Shown here: piece after piece, positions 19,052 through 25,987 of the stretch
Layout of the letters: the number at the start of each line of letters is the position of its first letter
Position numbering within the stretch: the first letter of the stretch is position 1
DNA from: Wenzhouxiangella sp.
Lineage (GTDB): Bacteria; Pseudomonadota; Gammaproteobacteria; Xanthomonadales; Wenzhouxiangellaceae
Reading direction: 5' to 3'
Assembly: GCA_007127425.1 (NCBI GenBank)
Contig: SKZJ01000186.1
Span: 1 to 25,987 of the forward strand
DNA length: 25,987 nucleotides
Translations under genes and position numbers: made by a program
The notes under the pieces: generated by a model
What the model saw: the letters and a program-made list of their open reading frames with translations, nothing else
Databases searched by the model: none
What the model was told of the DNA's origin: nothing

Positions 19052-19230
19052 TTAAGTGTGAAGTGTGAAGATGGGGAGGAGTTTCAGGTGGCCGGGGTTG
19101 GAGGGTGTTAGGTACTGTCCGTCGGACGTAGCGATCATAGAAACCCCGGCGACAAACTACGCCCCAAAATCAACCGCAAGCCGTTGTTTTGCTTCACACT
19201 TCACACCTCACACTTAACCCTTCACACTTG
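19052..19230. repeat. Intergenic element with inverted AAGTGTG arrays and nested hairpin
   Basis: The left arm (19052-19070) reads TTAAGTGTGAAGTGTGAAG. The right arm (19192-19230) is an inverted, longer array of CTTCACACTT-type units whose reverse complement contains TTAAGTGTGAGGTGTGAAG. Between them GCCGGGGTT (19091-19099) and AACCCCGGC (19142-19150) form a perfect 9-bp stem that encloses GTCC-GTC-GGAC (19117-19127). The right array supplies the orn stop codon and its last codons (GQV-stop). No ORF is present in the element. Its arrangement of heptamer-like arrays in inverse orientation around a centre parallels the carA-carB insert. Confidence 0.75.
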
Positions 19231-19773
19231 CCCCCCCAATTTGCCCATAAAGCGACGGTAATACCTGAGCTCGTCGATCGAATCCCTGATATCCTCCAGC
19301 GCCTGATGCGTGGATTCCTTGGTAAAGCCTTCGGCAATCTCCGGCGACCAGCGCCGGGCCAGTTCCTTGACGGTGCTGACATCGAGGTTGCGGTAGTGAA
19401 AGAAGGCTTCGAGTTCCGGCATCAGCCGGGCCATGAAGCGGCGGTCCTGGCAGATCGAATTGCCGCACATCGGCGAGGTGCCGGCCGGCACGTGTTCGGC
19501 CAGGAAGGCCAGCGTGCGCAACTCCGCATCCCGGGTGTCGATACCGCTTTCCAGGCAACGGCGCACCAGGCCCGATTCGGTGTGGGTGCGGGTGTTCCAC
19601 TCATCCATGACATCGAGCGTTTCGGCGGATGTGGCAATGGCAATCTCGGGCCCGGTGGCGATTTCCTCGAGCTGGGCATCGGTGACAATTGTGGCGATCT
19701 CGATGATGGAATCACTGGCCGGATCCAGGCCGGTCATCTCAAGATCGATCCAGACGAGATTGTTTTCGTTCAT
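19222..19773 (-). CDS. orn: Oligoribonuclease
   Basis: Orn is a DEDDh 3'-5' exonuclease that degrades the dinucleotides left by other RNases, including pGpG from c-di-GMP turnover. The 183-residue protein has the first motif [10 protein letters not shown] (D10, E12), [13 protein letters not shown], the central [34 protein letters not shown] and the terminal motif with His and Asp in [21 protein letters not shown]. It is divergent from rsgA with 41 bp between starts, the same pairing seen in E. coli. Its extreme C-terminus and TGA are embedded in the AAGTGTG repeat array. Confidence 0.97.
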   Translation of the reverse strand: MNENNLVWIDLEMTGLDPASDSIIEIATIVTDAQLEEIATGPEIAIATSAETLDVMDEWNTRTHTESGLVRRCLESGIDTRDAELRTLAFLAEHVPAGTSPMCGNSICQDRRFMARLMPELEAFFHYRNLDVSTVKELARRWSPEIAEGFTKESTHQALEDIRDSIDELRYYRRFMGKLGGQV

Positions 19774-19814
19774 GATGGGCGATGATTCGGGATAGCGGGG
19801 AGGAGACTATACCA

Positions 19815-20705
19815 GTGTCGGACAAGGAATCCAGCGGCGAACAGTTCCTGGTGGTGCAAGCCTCGTCCAATCGCGGCGTGGCCGCCGGTAAAGACGGCCA
19901 ACTGACCGAATTTCACTTCCGGCGCCGCAGCGGTCGCCCGCTGCCCGGTGACCGGATTACCCTGGATACCGCCGACGCACTGGCCTCCATCGCGCCGCGC
20001 GACAATGTTTTCGGCCGCGGCGACCCACGCGGGCGGCTCAAGCCGATTGCCGCCAATCTCGACCAGGTCATCATCGTTATTGCGCCCCAACCCGCCCCCA
20101 GCCGCGACCTGCTGCACCGCTATCTGGCCGCAGCCCATATCCAGGGCATCCGGCCACTCATCATCGTCAACAAGACCGACATCGAACTGCCGGAACAACC
20201 GCCGTTCGACGAGCTCGACGGGCTGCAATCCCTAGGCTACGAGATCGTCCGCACGCGCTGTACCGACGGCAGTTCACTGGAATGCCTGCCCACACGCCTG
20301 GCCGGCCAGACCAGTCTGCTGGCCGGGCAATCCGGCGTCGGCAAGTCGTCGCTGCTCAATGCCTTGATTCCCGACCTCGATCTGCAGACAGGCGCGCTCT
20401 CGCGCGTGACCGGCAAGGGTACTCACACCACAACCACGGCCATCCTTCACCGCCTGCCCGACGGTGGCTGGCTGGTCGATACCCCGGGGGTGTGGGAGTA
20501 CGGATTGTGGCGCATGGAGGTCGAACAACTGCAGCGCGGCTTTCCGGAGTTTGCCGATTACTCGGGAGACTGTCGCTTCCGCAACTGCCGTCACCGCGAG
20601 GATCCCGGCTGCGCGGTCCGCGCCGCCGCCGAAAGCGGGGCCCTGCCCGCCTTTCGCCACGAGGCCTGGCTGCGATTGCTGGCCGAGCAGGATCGGCTGA
20701 AGTAG
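19815..20705 (+). CDS. rsgA: Ribosome small subunit-dependent GTPase A
   Basis: RsgA is a circularly permuted GTPase that helps late 30S maturation. The 296-residue protein has an N-terminal OB-fold, then GTPase motifs in permuted order: G4 NKTD (119-122), G1 GQSGVGKS (171-178) and G3 DTPG (222-225). A zinc-binding C-x4-C-x-H-x5-C cluster follows (C253, C258, H260, C266). I chose GTG 19815 because GGGGAGGAG precedes it by about 8 nt; an ATG at 19782 would add 11 residues without a ribosome binding site and crowd the orn promoter. Confidence 0.95.
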   Translation: MSDKESSGEQFLVVQASSNRGVAAGKDGQLTEFHFRRRSGRPLPGDRITLDTADALASIAPRDNVFGRGDPRGRLKPIAANLDQVIIVIAPQPAPSRDLLHRYLAAAHIQGIRPLIIVNKTDIELPEQPPFDELDGLQSLGYEIVRTRCTDGSSLECLPTRLAGQTSLLAGQSGVGKSSLLNALIPDLDLQTGALSRVTGKGTHTTTTAILHRLPDGGWLVDTPGVWEYGLWRMEVEQLQRGFPEFADYSGDCRFRNCRHREDPGCAVRAAAESGALPAFRHEAWLRLLAEQDRLK

Positions 20706-20725
20706 CGGGCTCCAGGAACCAGGCC

Positions 20726-20750
20726 CAAGGCCAAAAACCTCGGGGCCTTG
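20726..20750. terminator. Possible bidirectional terminator between rsgA and the SDR gene
   Basis: CAAGGCC (20726-20732) and GGCCTTG (20744-20750) form a perfect 7-bp stem with an 11-nt loop in the short spacer between the convergent rsgA and SDR genes. There is no clean U-tract, only pyrimidine-rich sequence on the plus side. The spacer as a whole (20706-20790) is built of degenerate AAGG/CCTT pieces. Confidence 0.4.
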
Positions 20751-20790
20751 CTCTCTGTCCTTTGTGTTCCTTGAGCCTTTTACCTGATAC

Positions 20791-21459
20791 CTACCAGGGC
20801 AGCGCTTCCCCATTGGCATGACGAAAGCTGCCGGTCAGCTCCATATTGAGTTCGTCGATTCGATCGACCAGGCTTGCGGCCGCTTCACTGGCGTCGACAT
20901 GGCCGGTATTCCCGGTCATCCCGGTCCGCACGTAGCCCGGATGCAGCAAGCCGACCGCGATACCGCGCTCGCTGAACTCGTGGGCCAGCGATGCGCCCGC
21001 GGCGTTCACCGCCGCTTTCGACATCCGGTAGGCATAGGCGCCGCCAGAGGTGTTGTCGGCGATCGAGCCCATGCGAGAGGTAATGATGACGACCTTGCCG
21101 CCGTCATTGAGATGGTTGCGCAGTGCGCTCGTCACACGAATCGGGCTGAGCGAATTGACCTCGAATTGCGCGCGCCAGTCGTCCAGCTCCGACTCGATAC
21201 CCTCGAGGCTCGACTGGCGCAGCAGGCCGGCATTGTTGACCAGCAGGTCAATACGATTGCCACGCAGGCGCTCGGGCAGATCCGCCAGGCTGTCGGCACT
21301 GGTCACGTCCACGCCCTCCTCGACCTCGACATCCATCGCATTGAGTTCCGGTGAGGAATGGCGGCAGACACCGATCACGCGGTATCCGCGGTCGCTCAGT
21401 TGGCGGGCCAGTTCCAGACCGATTCCCCGGTTGGCGCCTGTAATCACGGCTGTTTTCAT
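20791..21459 (-). CDS. Short-chain dehydrogenase/reductase (SDR)
   Basis: The 222-residue protein is a classical SDR with the nucleotide-binding TGANRGIG (7-14), NNAG (75-78), catalytic Ser128 in IITSRMGS and the YxxxK pair Y144/K148 (YRMSK). The LHPGYVRTGMTG segment after the active site is typical of C-factor-like SDRs. The substrate cannot be inferred. ATG 21459 is chosen since the fold begins at MKTAVITGAN and AAGGA lies about 10 nt upstream; a 26-residue upstream extension is low-quality sequence from the promoter region. It is convergent with rsgA and divergent from the 21579 gene. Confidence 0.92.
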   Translation of the reverse strand: MKTAVITGANRGIGLELARQLSDRGYRVIGVCRHSSPELNAMDVEVEEGVDVTSADSLADLPERLRGNRIDLLVNNAGLLRQSSLEGIESELDDWRAQFEVNSLSPIRVTSALRNHLNDGGKVVIITSRMGSIADNTSGGAYAYRMSKAAVNAAGASLAHEFSERGIAVGLLHPGYVRTGMTGNTGHVDASEAAASLVDRIDELNMELTGSFRHANGEALPW

Positions 21460-21520
21460 GGTTTGCACATCCTTCTGGTTCGAGCAGGTCGCAAGTGAGT
21501 GGCTTATGCTACTATTTTTA

Positions 21521-21553
21521 CGTCGGTTAACCATCAACAGCCCGCAACCGACG
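21521..21553. promoter_or_regulatory. 8-bp inverted repeat in the SDR/21579 divergent spacer
   Basis: CGTCGGTT (21521-21528) and AACCGACG (21546-21553) form a perfect inverted repeat separated by 17 bp, directly after an AT-rich stretch (TATGCTACTATTTTTA) that could hold divergent promoters. It could be a regulator site or a 5'-UTR hairpin of the 21579 operon. Confidence 0.4.
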
Positions 21554-21578
21554 GGCGCTACAAACCTAAGGATGAACC

Positions 21579-21899
21579 ATGATCAGAACGACTAAGGGCA
21601 AACTGGTTTGGGGGGTCGTTTTGCTGGGAATGATCGGCACAGCCGCTGCCGATGTCCTGTTGATCGAGAAAGTTCGTGAACGCATGGCTCTCAGCCTGCC
21701 GGACAACGGATTGACGATGGAACAGGTCGAACAACGCTACGGGCAACCACTGGAACGACGCGATGCGGTCGGGGACCCGCCGATCACCCGCTGGATCTAC
21801 GACGATTACAGCGTGTTCTTCGAACACCATCTCGTTATCGAGAGCGTGGTCCACCACGAGGCCGTCGCGCGCGAAGTCGAAGAACAACACTCGCGATAA
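21579..21899 (+). CDS. Small exported protein of unknown function
   Basis: The 106-residue product begins with a signal peptide (MIRTTKGKLVWGVVLLGMIGTAAA, cleavage probably after AAA). The mature part has a helix-turn segment LTMEQVEQRYGQPLERRDAVGDPPITRWIYDDYSVFFEHHLVIESVV. The MEQVEQRYGQP plus W-Y-strand pattern resembles small BamE/SmpA-like periplasmic proteins found widely as hypotheticals in gammaproteobacteria. No function is known to me. AAGGA lies 8 nt before the ATG. It is the first gene of a plus-strand run: aguA follows after 20 bp, so co-transcription is likely. Confidence 0.75.
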   Translation: MIRTTKGKLVWGVVLLGMIGTAAADVLLIEKVRERMALSLPDNGLTMEQVEQRYGQPLERRDAVGDPPITRWIYDDYSVFFEHHLVIESVVHHEAVAREVEEQHSR

Positions 21900-21919
21900 C
21901 CGTTGTCGGGTGAAGTGCC

Positions 21920-22900
21920 ATGTCGCATACCGATCATCGACTGCCTGCCGAATGGGAACACCAGAGCGCCACGCTCCTGGCCTGGCCACATGAGAAGTCG
22001 GACTGGGCAGACCACCTCGACGAAATACGCCGAGAATACGTCGCGCTGATCGACGCGATCCTGCCGCACCAGCAAGTCGTGGTGTTGATCCAGCCCGGAG
22101 ACACCAGTGCCCGAACCAGCCTGGCCGGGCGAGCCCGGCTGGACCTTGTCGAGGTACCATTCAACGATACCTGGTGCCGGGACTATGGTCCGATCACGCT
22201 GGTCGGCTCGGAAACACGGCTCGCTCTGGATTTCCACTTCAACGGCTGGGGCGGCAAGTATCCGGCCAGCCTGGACAACCGGGTCAACCGGCTGCTCGCA
22301 CGGCACCGCCTGTTCGACCGCCTCGAGTTCCGGCAGTACCTGTTCGAACTGGAGGGCGGCGCCATCGAAGCCGACGGCAAGGGCACACTGCTGATCAACT
22401 GGCACTGCCTGCACGCCCGCCACTCCCACCTGACCCGCGGCGAGATCGAGCACGAACTGCACAACCTGCTCAATATCGATCACGTTGTCGGTATCGATAT
22501 GGAACCGATGAACGGTGACGACACGGACGGTCATATCGATACCCTGGCGCGGTTCATCTCACCTGACATCATCGTATTCCAGGACCAGGGCGATTCTGCT
22601 CGCACCGACCGACTGCGGGGCCAACTTGAATCATTGCGCAGTACTGACGGCGAGGCCTTCGAACTATTTGTGCTGCCCAGTGCGGGTGGCATCGACCCGA
22701 CGTTGCCGGCCAGCTATGCAAATTTCGTGTTCGTCAACGGCGCGTGCCTGGTACCCGCCTACGGCAGCGACAGCGACGAAGTGGCCCGTGGGGTGCTGGC
22801 CGACCTGCTGCCCGACCGCGACGTAAGATCCGTGCCGGCCGGGGTCATGATCAGCCAGTTTGGCGGCCCACACTGCGCTTCCATGCATATTCCCGCCTGA
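21920..22900 (+). CDS. aguA: Agmatine deiminase (peptidyl-arginine deiminase fold)
   Basis: It hydrolyses agmatine to N-carbamoylputrescine and ammonia. The 326-residue protein shows the guanidino-group hydrolase motifs NDTWCRDYGP (82-91), FHFNGWGGKY (105-114), LEGGAIE, DGHIDTLARF (His205), ASYANFVFVNGACLVP and a C-terminal Cys319 in GGPHCASMHIPA. The family usually has GGGNIHC before the catalytic Cys; here the His-Cys pair and the spacing to IP are kept but the loop differs (FGGPHC). The immediate downstream gene is aguB, starting 7 bp after the stop, which fixes the pathway. Confidence 0.94.
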   Translation: MSHTDHRLPAEWEHQSATLLAWPHEKSDWADHLDEIRREYVALIDAILPHQQVVVLIQPGDTSARTSLAGRARLDLVEVPFNDTWCRDYGPITLVGSETRLALDFHFNGWGGKYPASLDNRVNRLLARHRLFDRLEFRQYLFELEGGAIEADGKGTLLINWHCLHARHSHLTRGEIEHELHNLLNIDHVVGIDMEPMNGDDTDGHIDTLARFISPDIIVFQDQGDSARTDRLRGQLESLRSTDGEAFELFVLPSAGGIDPTLPASYANFVFVNGACLVPAYGSDSDEVARGVLADLLPDRDVRSVPAGVMISQFGGPHCASMHIPA

Positions 22901-22907
22901 GCATTCA

Positions 22908-23792
22908 ATGAGCCGAGTGATCCGACTGGCACTGGTCCAGCACGCCATGGGCCCGGACGCCGAGGCCAACCGCCGGACGTCCGTCGAAGGCATCGAGCAA
23001 GCGGCCCGGGCCGGTGCCGACCTGGTGTTGATGCCGGAGCTGCATGCCGGAGAATATTTCTGCAAGTACCAGGATCCCGCGCTGTTCGAGCTGGCCGAGC
23101 CGCTGGACGGGCCGACCGCCGACATGTTGTCGGCCGCCGCTGCCGGGAACGGCGTGGTGGTCGTCGGATCGATCTTCGAGCATCGCGCGCCCGGCCTGGC
23201 CCACAACACTGCGCTGGTATTCGAGCGCGACGGCACTCGCGCCGGCATTTACCGCAAGATGCATATTCCCGACGATCCGGGCTACAACGAGAAATTCTAT
23301 TTCACGCCCGGTGATATCGGGTTCGAACCAATTGATACCTCCGTCGGCCGGCTGGGGGTGCTGGTGTGCTGGGACCAGTGGTACCCGGAAGCCGCCCGCC
23401 TGATGGCGCTGGCCGGGGCCGAGATCCTGCTCTACCCCACCGCCATCGGCCTCGATCCCGATGACAACGAGGACGAACAGCTGCGCCAGCTCGATGCCTG
23501 GCGCACCATCCAGCGCGGACATGCCGTGGCCAACGGGCTGCCGGTGGCAGCCTGCAACCGGGTCGGTTTCGAACCTGACCGCTCCGGCAAGGAGTTGGAT
23601 GCCGAGTTCTGGGGCCACAGTCTGATTGCCGGGCCGCAGGGCGAGATCATCGATGAAGCCGGTACCGAGGCCGAAGTGCTGATGGCCGACATCGACCTGG
23701 CGCGCAGCGAACAGGTGCGCCGGATCTGGCCGTTTTTGAGGGATCGGCGCATCGATGCTTACGGGGATCTGTTGAAGCGTTGGCGGGACTAA
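22908..23792 (+). CDS. aguB: N-carbamoylputrescine amidase (nitrilase superfamily)
   Basis: It converts N-carbamoylputrescine to putrescine, CO2 and ammonia, completing the agmatine route. The 294-residue protein has the nitrilase Glu-Lys-Cys triad: E44 in MPELHAGEYFC, K117 in YRKMHIPDDPGYNEKFYF and C154 in VLVCWDQWYPEAARLMAL. The QLDAWRTIQRGHAVANGLPVAACNRVG and EFWGHSLIAGPQGEI segments are typical of AguB. The ATG at 22908 is preferred; an upstream in-frame ATG would lie inside aguA. The gene ends before a strongly structured spacer shared with the convergent oxidoreductase gene. Confidence 0.96.
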   Translation: MSRVIRLALVQHAMGPDAEANRRTSVEGIEQAARAGADLVLMPELHAGEYFCKYQDPALFELAEPLDGPTADMLSAAAAGNGVVVVGSIFEHRAPGLAHNTALVFERDGTRAGIYRKMHIPDDPGYNEKFYFTPGDIGFEPIDTSVGRLGVLVCWDQWYPEAARLMALAGAEILLYPTAIGLDPDDNEDEQLRQLDAWRTIQRGHAVANGLPVAACNRVGFEPDRSGKELDAEFWGHSLIAGPQGEIIDEAGTEAEVLMADIDLARSEQVRRIWPFLRDRRIDAYGDLLKRWRD

Positions 23793-23822
23793 GCGTCGGA
23801 GGTCGAAGACCTGAAGAGCGCA

Positions 23823-23895
23823 GCGGGTCGGGTGATCGTGGTGGTGATTTCGAAACCGCAGGTTTCGCATGAGCCGCCACGATCACCCGAGCCGC
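23823..23895. repeat. Long nested palindrome between aguB and the oxidoreductase gene
   Basis: GCGGGTCGGGTGATCGTGG (23823-23841) pairs with 23877-23895 over 19 bp with one mismatch. Inside, two symmetric 9-nt unpaired strands lead to a perfect 7-bp inner stem CGAAACC-GCA-GGTTTCG (23851-23867). Smaller hairpins flank it: AGGTC-GAA-GACCT (23800-23812) and CTTCAG/CTGAAG (23929-23947). Position between convergent genes suggests a bidirectional terminator. The size and nested shape also fit a REP/MITE-like element. No U-tract follows the big stem. Confidence 0.7.
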
Positions 23896-23950
23896 GATAA
23901 AGCATGGGCACAACGTCGCTGCCAGTCCCTTCAGGCAGTAACTGAAGCAG

Positions 23951-24538
23951 TCAGACTCCGCGTCGCCCCAGTAACTCGATTCGCTCCAGCCACTTCTGGC
24001 GGCCCTCGGGTTTCTTTGAGCCGGCCAGGCCGACGAAGCAGTGCCGCACCGGCTTGATGCCGCAGAATTTCAGGATATTGCGCTTGAGATTGCGGTACCC
24101 GTGGGCACCGAAATACCAGCGGTAAAAGAAGCCGGGCATACCCATGGTGATGATGACCCGGGCCGACTTGCCCTTGAGCAGCCCGCCACCCGGCCCTTCA
24201 CGGGCCTGTTCGTCGAAGGCGAAGCCCGGTCGCAGCACCTGCTCCAGAAAAGCCTTGACCAGTGCCGGCATGGTGCCCATCCACAACGGAAAGACAAGCA
24301 CCAGGTGATCAGCCTGAAGAATGCGCTCCTGAGCATAGGCAATATCCGGCGCCGTCTCCTTCTGCTGCCATTCCGACTCACTCGCCAGCAGTGCAAAGTC
24401 CATCTGCGCGACACTCAGTTCCTCGACGGTGAAACCGCCCGCTTCGGCCCCCTTGCGATAGGCAGCCGCCAGGCCGTGGCAGTAGTGGGAAGCCTCCGGG
24501 TCCGGATGCCCCTGGATGACCAGAATCCTCTTGCTCAT
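23951..24538 (-). CDS. NAD(P)H-dependent oxidoreductase, flavodoxin-like fold
   Basis: The 195-residue protein belongs to the NQO1/KefF/MdaB-type family of FMN- or FAD-dependent quinone reductases. Seen are RILVIQGHPDPEASHYCHGLA (residues 4-24, phosphate-binding strand-loop), ADHLVLVFPLWMGTMPALVKAFLEQVLRPGFAF (the W-G-x-P-A-x-x-K motif) and a GMPGFFYRWYFG segment. It is cytosolic; the physiological substrate is unknown. Its ATG overlaps the stop of the upstream N-formylglutamate amidohydrolase-type gene (ATGA, 24535-24538), so the two are translationally coupled. Confidence 0.92.
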   Translation of the reverse strand: MSKRILVIQGHPDPEASHYCHGLAAAYRKGAEAGGFTVEELSVAQMDFALLASESEWQQKETAPDIAYAQERILQADHLVLVFPLWMGTMPALVKAFLEQVLRPGFAFDEQAREGPGGGLLKGKSARVIITMGMPGFFYRWYFGAHGYRNLKRNILKFCGIKPVRHCFVGLAGSKKPEGRQKWLERIELLGRRGV

Positions 24539-25248
24539 GCTTTCGTCTCCATTTCCACGATCGATTCGACCGCCCTGGCCAACTCATCAACCAGGTTGAG
24601 CCAGTCTTCACGATCGCACAGTGCCTGATTGATCTCCAGTTCCACGGTGATCAGCCGCGTATCGTCGAACACTTTTCGATGCTGCTGGCCCATCCCGTTG
24701 CTTGTACCGCGGTAGGGATAATTCATTCTTGTCCGCAGCTCTGGCAAGCGTGAGTGAATATGGCCCGCCAACGTCCGGCACCAGGTCCGTTCTTGCGGCC
24801 TTGCGGGGTCGTAGAGCAACCCGATGTCGGCATTGCGAGTTCTGCCGTCCAGCACTGGCGCAAAGCTGTGGCAGGCCAGGTGCACGATCCGACCCGGCAG
24901 CTCATGCAGGAATTCCCGGTAGCGATCCCAGTGCGGCTTCCAGTGCGCGGCATCCAGGCCCTTTCTCTCTTTGGCCGAAAGACCACGAGTGAATTCCGAG
25001 AAGTGCTGCGGGTGGGAAGCCGAGCGATTGAGATCCACCAACAGCCGTGTGACCTCGCCGACCAGCAAGGGCGCATTCAACTGCCGGGCCAGAGCCTGTG
25101 CCAGCTCCAGCGAACCGCGATCATATCCTCGGTGACTGTCGAGCAGCGCCGGGCATCCCTCGAACAGGTACTGCCACCGCTGCGGGACGCTTCTGGTGGC
25201 ATGCTCACAAGTGATCAGGGCAGATAAAGACGGTTGTCGCTCAAGCAT
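24535..25248 (-). CDS. N-formylglutamate amidohydrolase family protein
   Basis: The 237-residue protein matches the FGase family (PF05013): SALITCEHATRSVP (9-22, metal-binding CEH), DSHRGYDRGSLELA (37-50, D43 region), VTRLLVDLNRS, LACHSFAPVLDGRTRNADIGLLYDP and the terminal NGMGQQHRKVFDDTRLITVELEINQAL. Classical members hydrolyse N-formylglutamate in histidine catabolism, but no hut genes are here. The neighbour upstream is a GCS2-type amide ligase, so the true substrate may be another glutamyl or amino-acid amide. ATG 25248 is chosen because the fold starts there; the frame extends upstream only as a shadow of the GCS2 gene. It overlaps that gene by 34 bp. Confidence 0.85.
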   Translation of the reverse strand: MLERQPSLSALITCEHATRSVPQRWQYLFEGCPALLDSHRGYDRGSLELAQALARQLNAPLLVGEVTRLLVDLNRSASHPQHFSEFTRGLSAKERKGLDAAHWKPHWDRYREFLHELPGRIVHLACHSFAPVLDGRTRNADIGLLYDPARPQERTWCRTLAGHIHSRLPELRTRMNYPYRGTSNGMGQQHRKVFDDTRLITVELEINQALCDREDWLNLVDELARAVESIVEMETKA

Positions 25249-25987
25249 CGTGCCAGCTCCCGGTAGACCTCGATGGTTGCCGCCCTTTCGGACGCCGGCC
25301 CCACGCGATCGATGATGCATTCGGCCAGCGTACCGCGCTCGACCATGCATCCCAGCACCTCCGCCTGCGGACTGCCCGACATCAGGCCATCGGCCAGCAG
25401 ATGGCGCCATGCGGCCTGGCCGCTCGCCGGAGCCGCCAGCCCCAGCAATGCGAGAAAGCCGCTATCTTCGATGATTCCCGCGCCACCACGCTCGGCCAGT
25501 TCAAGCAGTATGCCGGACAACGCCTTCTCATCGAGTGCCTGCTGGCGCTGGAACCCCTGCTCGTCAGCCTCGTACAGGCGCTGTACCAGCCGCACCAGCG
25601 CGGCGGCAACCGCCAGGTCTGCAGCCGGGCACTCCTGCAGATCCACCAGGCGAATCTCGATGGTCTGACGGTCGAAGCGGGCAATTGCACCGCGCGAATT
25701 CAGCCAGTCATCGGCCAGGATGCCGCCCGGATCGTGCTGCGTGATCGCGCGGTACATCGGGGCGAGGATTCGGGCGTGGTAATCATCAATGCCGGCAACG
25801 GGTTCCGGTATGACCAGGCCGGCGATTTCGGGGATGAGTGCCTGGTTGTTCCGGTAGTGATACAGACGGCGATCGCACCACCCAGTCAAGCGTCCCTGCT
25901 CCAGCGGCGAAGAGGCCGCCAACGCAGGAATCAGAGGCAGCACCACGCGAATGGCCGCATGCAGGCGCCGAAACTCCTCTCCACTCG
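25215..25987 (-). CDS. GCS2-type glutamate-cysteine ligase-like enzyme, 5' end beyond window
   Basis: The C-terminal 256 residues of a carboxylate-amine ligase of the YbdK/GCS2 kind are visible; the start lies beyond the right edge. The segment opens with SGEEFRRLHAAIRVVLPLIPALAASSP and includes the diagnostic RFDRQTIEIRLVDLQECPAADLAVAAALVRLVQ, which corresponds to the E-R-x-x-D-x-Q strand of glutamate-cysteine-ligase-like enzymes. GCS2 proteins form amide bonds using ATP; only some are true glutathione-pathway enzymes, and the substrate is not evident here. It leads an operon with the N-formylglutamate amidohydrolase-type gene and the flavodoxin-fold oxidoreductase. The long 3' overlap (34 bp) implies coupling. 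Confidence 0.85.
   Translation of the reverse strand, partial: SGEEFRRLHAAIRVVLPLIPALAASSPLEQGRLTGWCDRRLYHYRNNQALIPEIAGLVIPEPVAGIDDYHARILAPMYRAITQHDPGGILADDWLNSRGAIARFDRQTIEIRLVDLQECPAADLAVAAALVRLVQRLYEADEQGFQRQQALDEKALSGILLELAERGGAGIIEDSGFLALLGLAAPASGQAAWRHLLADGLMSGSPQAEVLGCMVERGTLAECIIDRVGPASERAATIEVYRELARCLSDNRLYLP

Noticed and set aside
23823..23895. Nested palindrome as an integron attC site
   Set aside because: The conserved GTTRRRY/RYYYAAC core sites are absent and there is no integrase or cassette array nearby.
25249..25410. N-terminal extension of the N-formylglutamate amidohydrolase-type gene
   Set aside because: It is a Gly/Arg-rich shadow of the GCS2 gene; the conserved fold begins at the ATG at 25248.

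Overview
The window reads as chromosomal DNA of a GC-rich gammaproteobacterium, most likely a member of or close to the Xanthomonadales/Lysobacterales (Wenzhouxiangella-like lineages would fit). The main reason is gene order: lysS - prfB - recJ - rpfE - greA - carB - carA is the arrangement that flanks the rpf (DSF quorum-sensing) locus of Xanthomonas. Nearly all genes are housekeeping genes. No phage, plasmid, CRISPR or classical IS genes, and no tRNA or rRNA, were seen.

Layout. 1-3662 (minus): the start of a lipocalin gene, a cyanophycin-synthetase-like ATP-grasp/Mur ligase fusion whose ATP-grasp half looks degenerate, and a SAM methyltransferase. 3698-6506 (minus): lysS and prfB, the latter with a canonical programmed +1 frameshift. 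6687-7124 (plus): a small 'host attachment'/bacterial eRF1-like protein, divergent from prfB. 7116-15058 (minus): one long tightly packed run carA - four-helix-bundle protein - carB - greA - rpfE - recJ with stop/start overlaps at most joints. 15271-16633 (minus): a DUF1249/YqiB-like gene and ppsR, the regulator of PEP synthase, divergent from ppsA (16696-19047, plus). Then orn and rsgA (divergent), an SDR oxidoreductase, and a plus-strand operon of a small exported protein with aguA and aguB (agmatine to putrescine). The right end holds a minus-strand operon of a GCS2-type glutamate-cysteine-ligase-like enzyme (cut by the window edge), an N-formylglutamate amidohydrolase-family protein and a flavodoxin-fold NAD(P)H oxidoreductase.

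Functionally the genes cover translation (lysS, prfB, rsgA), RNA/DNA turnover (orn, recJ, greA), carbamoyl-phosphate supply for arginine and pyrimidines (carAB), gluconeogenesis (ppsA/ppsR) and arginine-derived polyamine synthesis (aguAB). A cyanophycin-synthetase homologue in the same window is metabolically suggestive (Arg supply, Arg storage, Arg-derived polyamine), but the genes are not in one operon.

The most unusual content lies in and between the operons. Several spacers carry inverted pairs of short repeats. The most striking is between carA and carB: a free-standing 23S-rRNA-intervening-sequence-type four-helix-bundle gene is bracketed by inverted arrays of a GGGACTC heptamer. These arrays could fold into a stem of about 32 bp in the carAB mRNA, encode the C-terminal tails of CarA and of the inserted protein, and leave carB without a visible Shine-Dalgarno. 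A second spacer (ppsA/orn) has inverted AAGTGTG arrays around a nested hairpin, a third (lysS/prfB) has an inverted 17-bp repeat, and the aguB/oxidoreductase spacer has a 19-bp stem with a nested hairpin. Two short, very AT-rich islands sit inside otherwise GC-rich recJ and carB.
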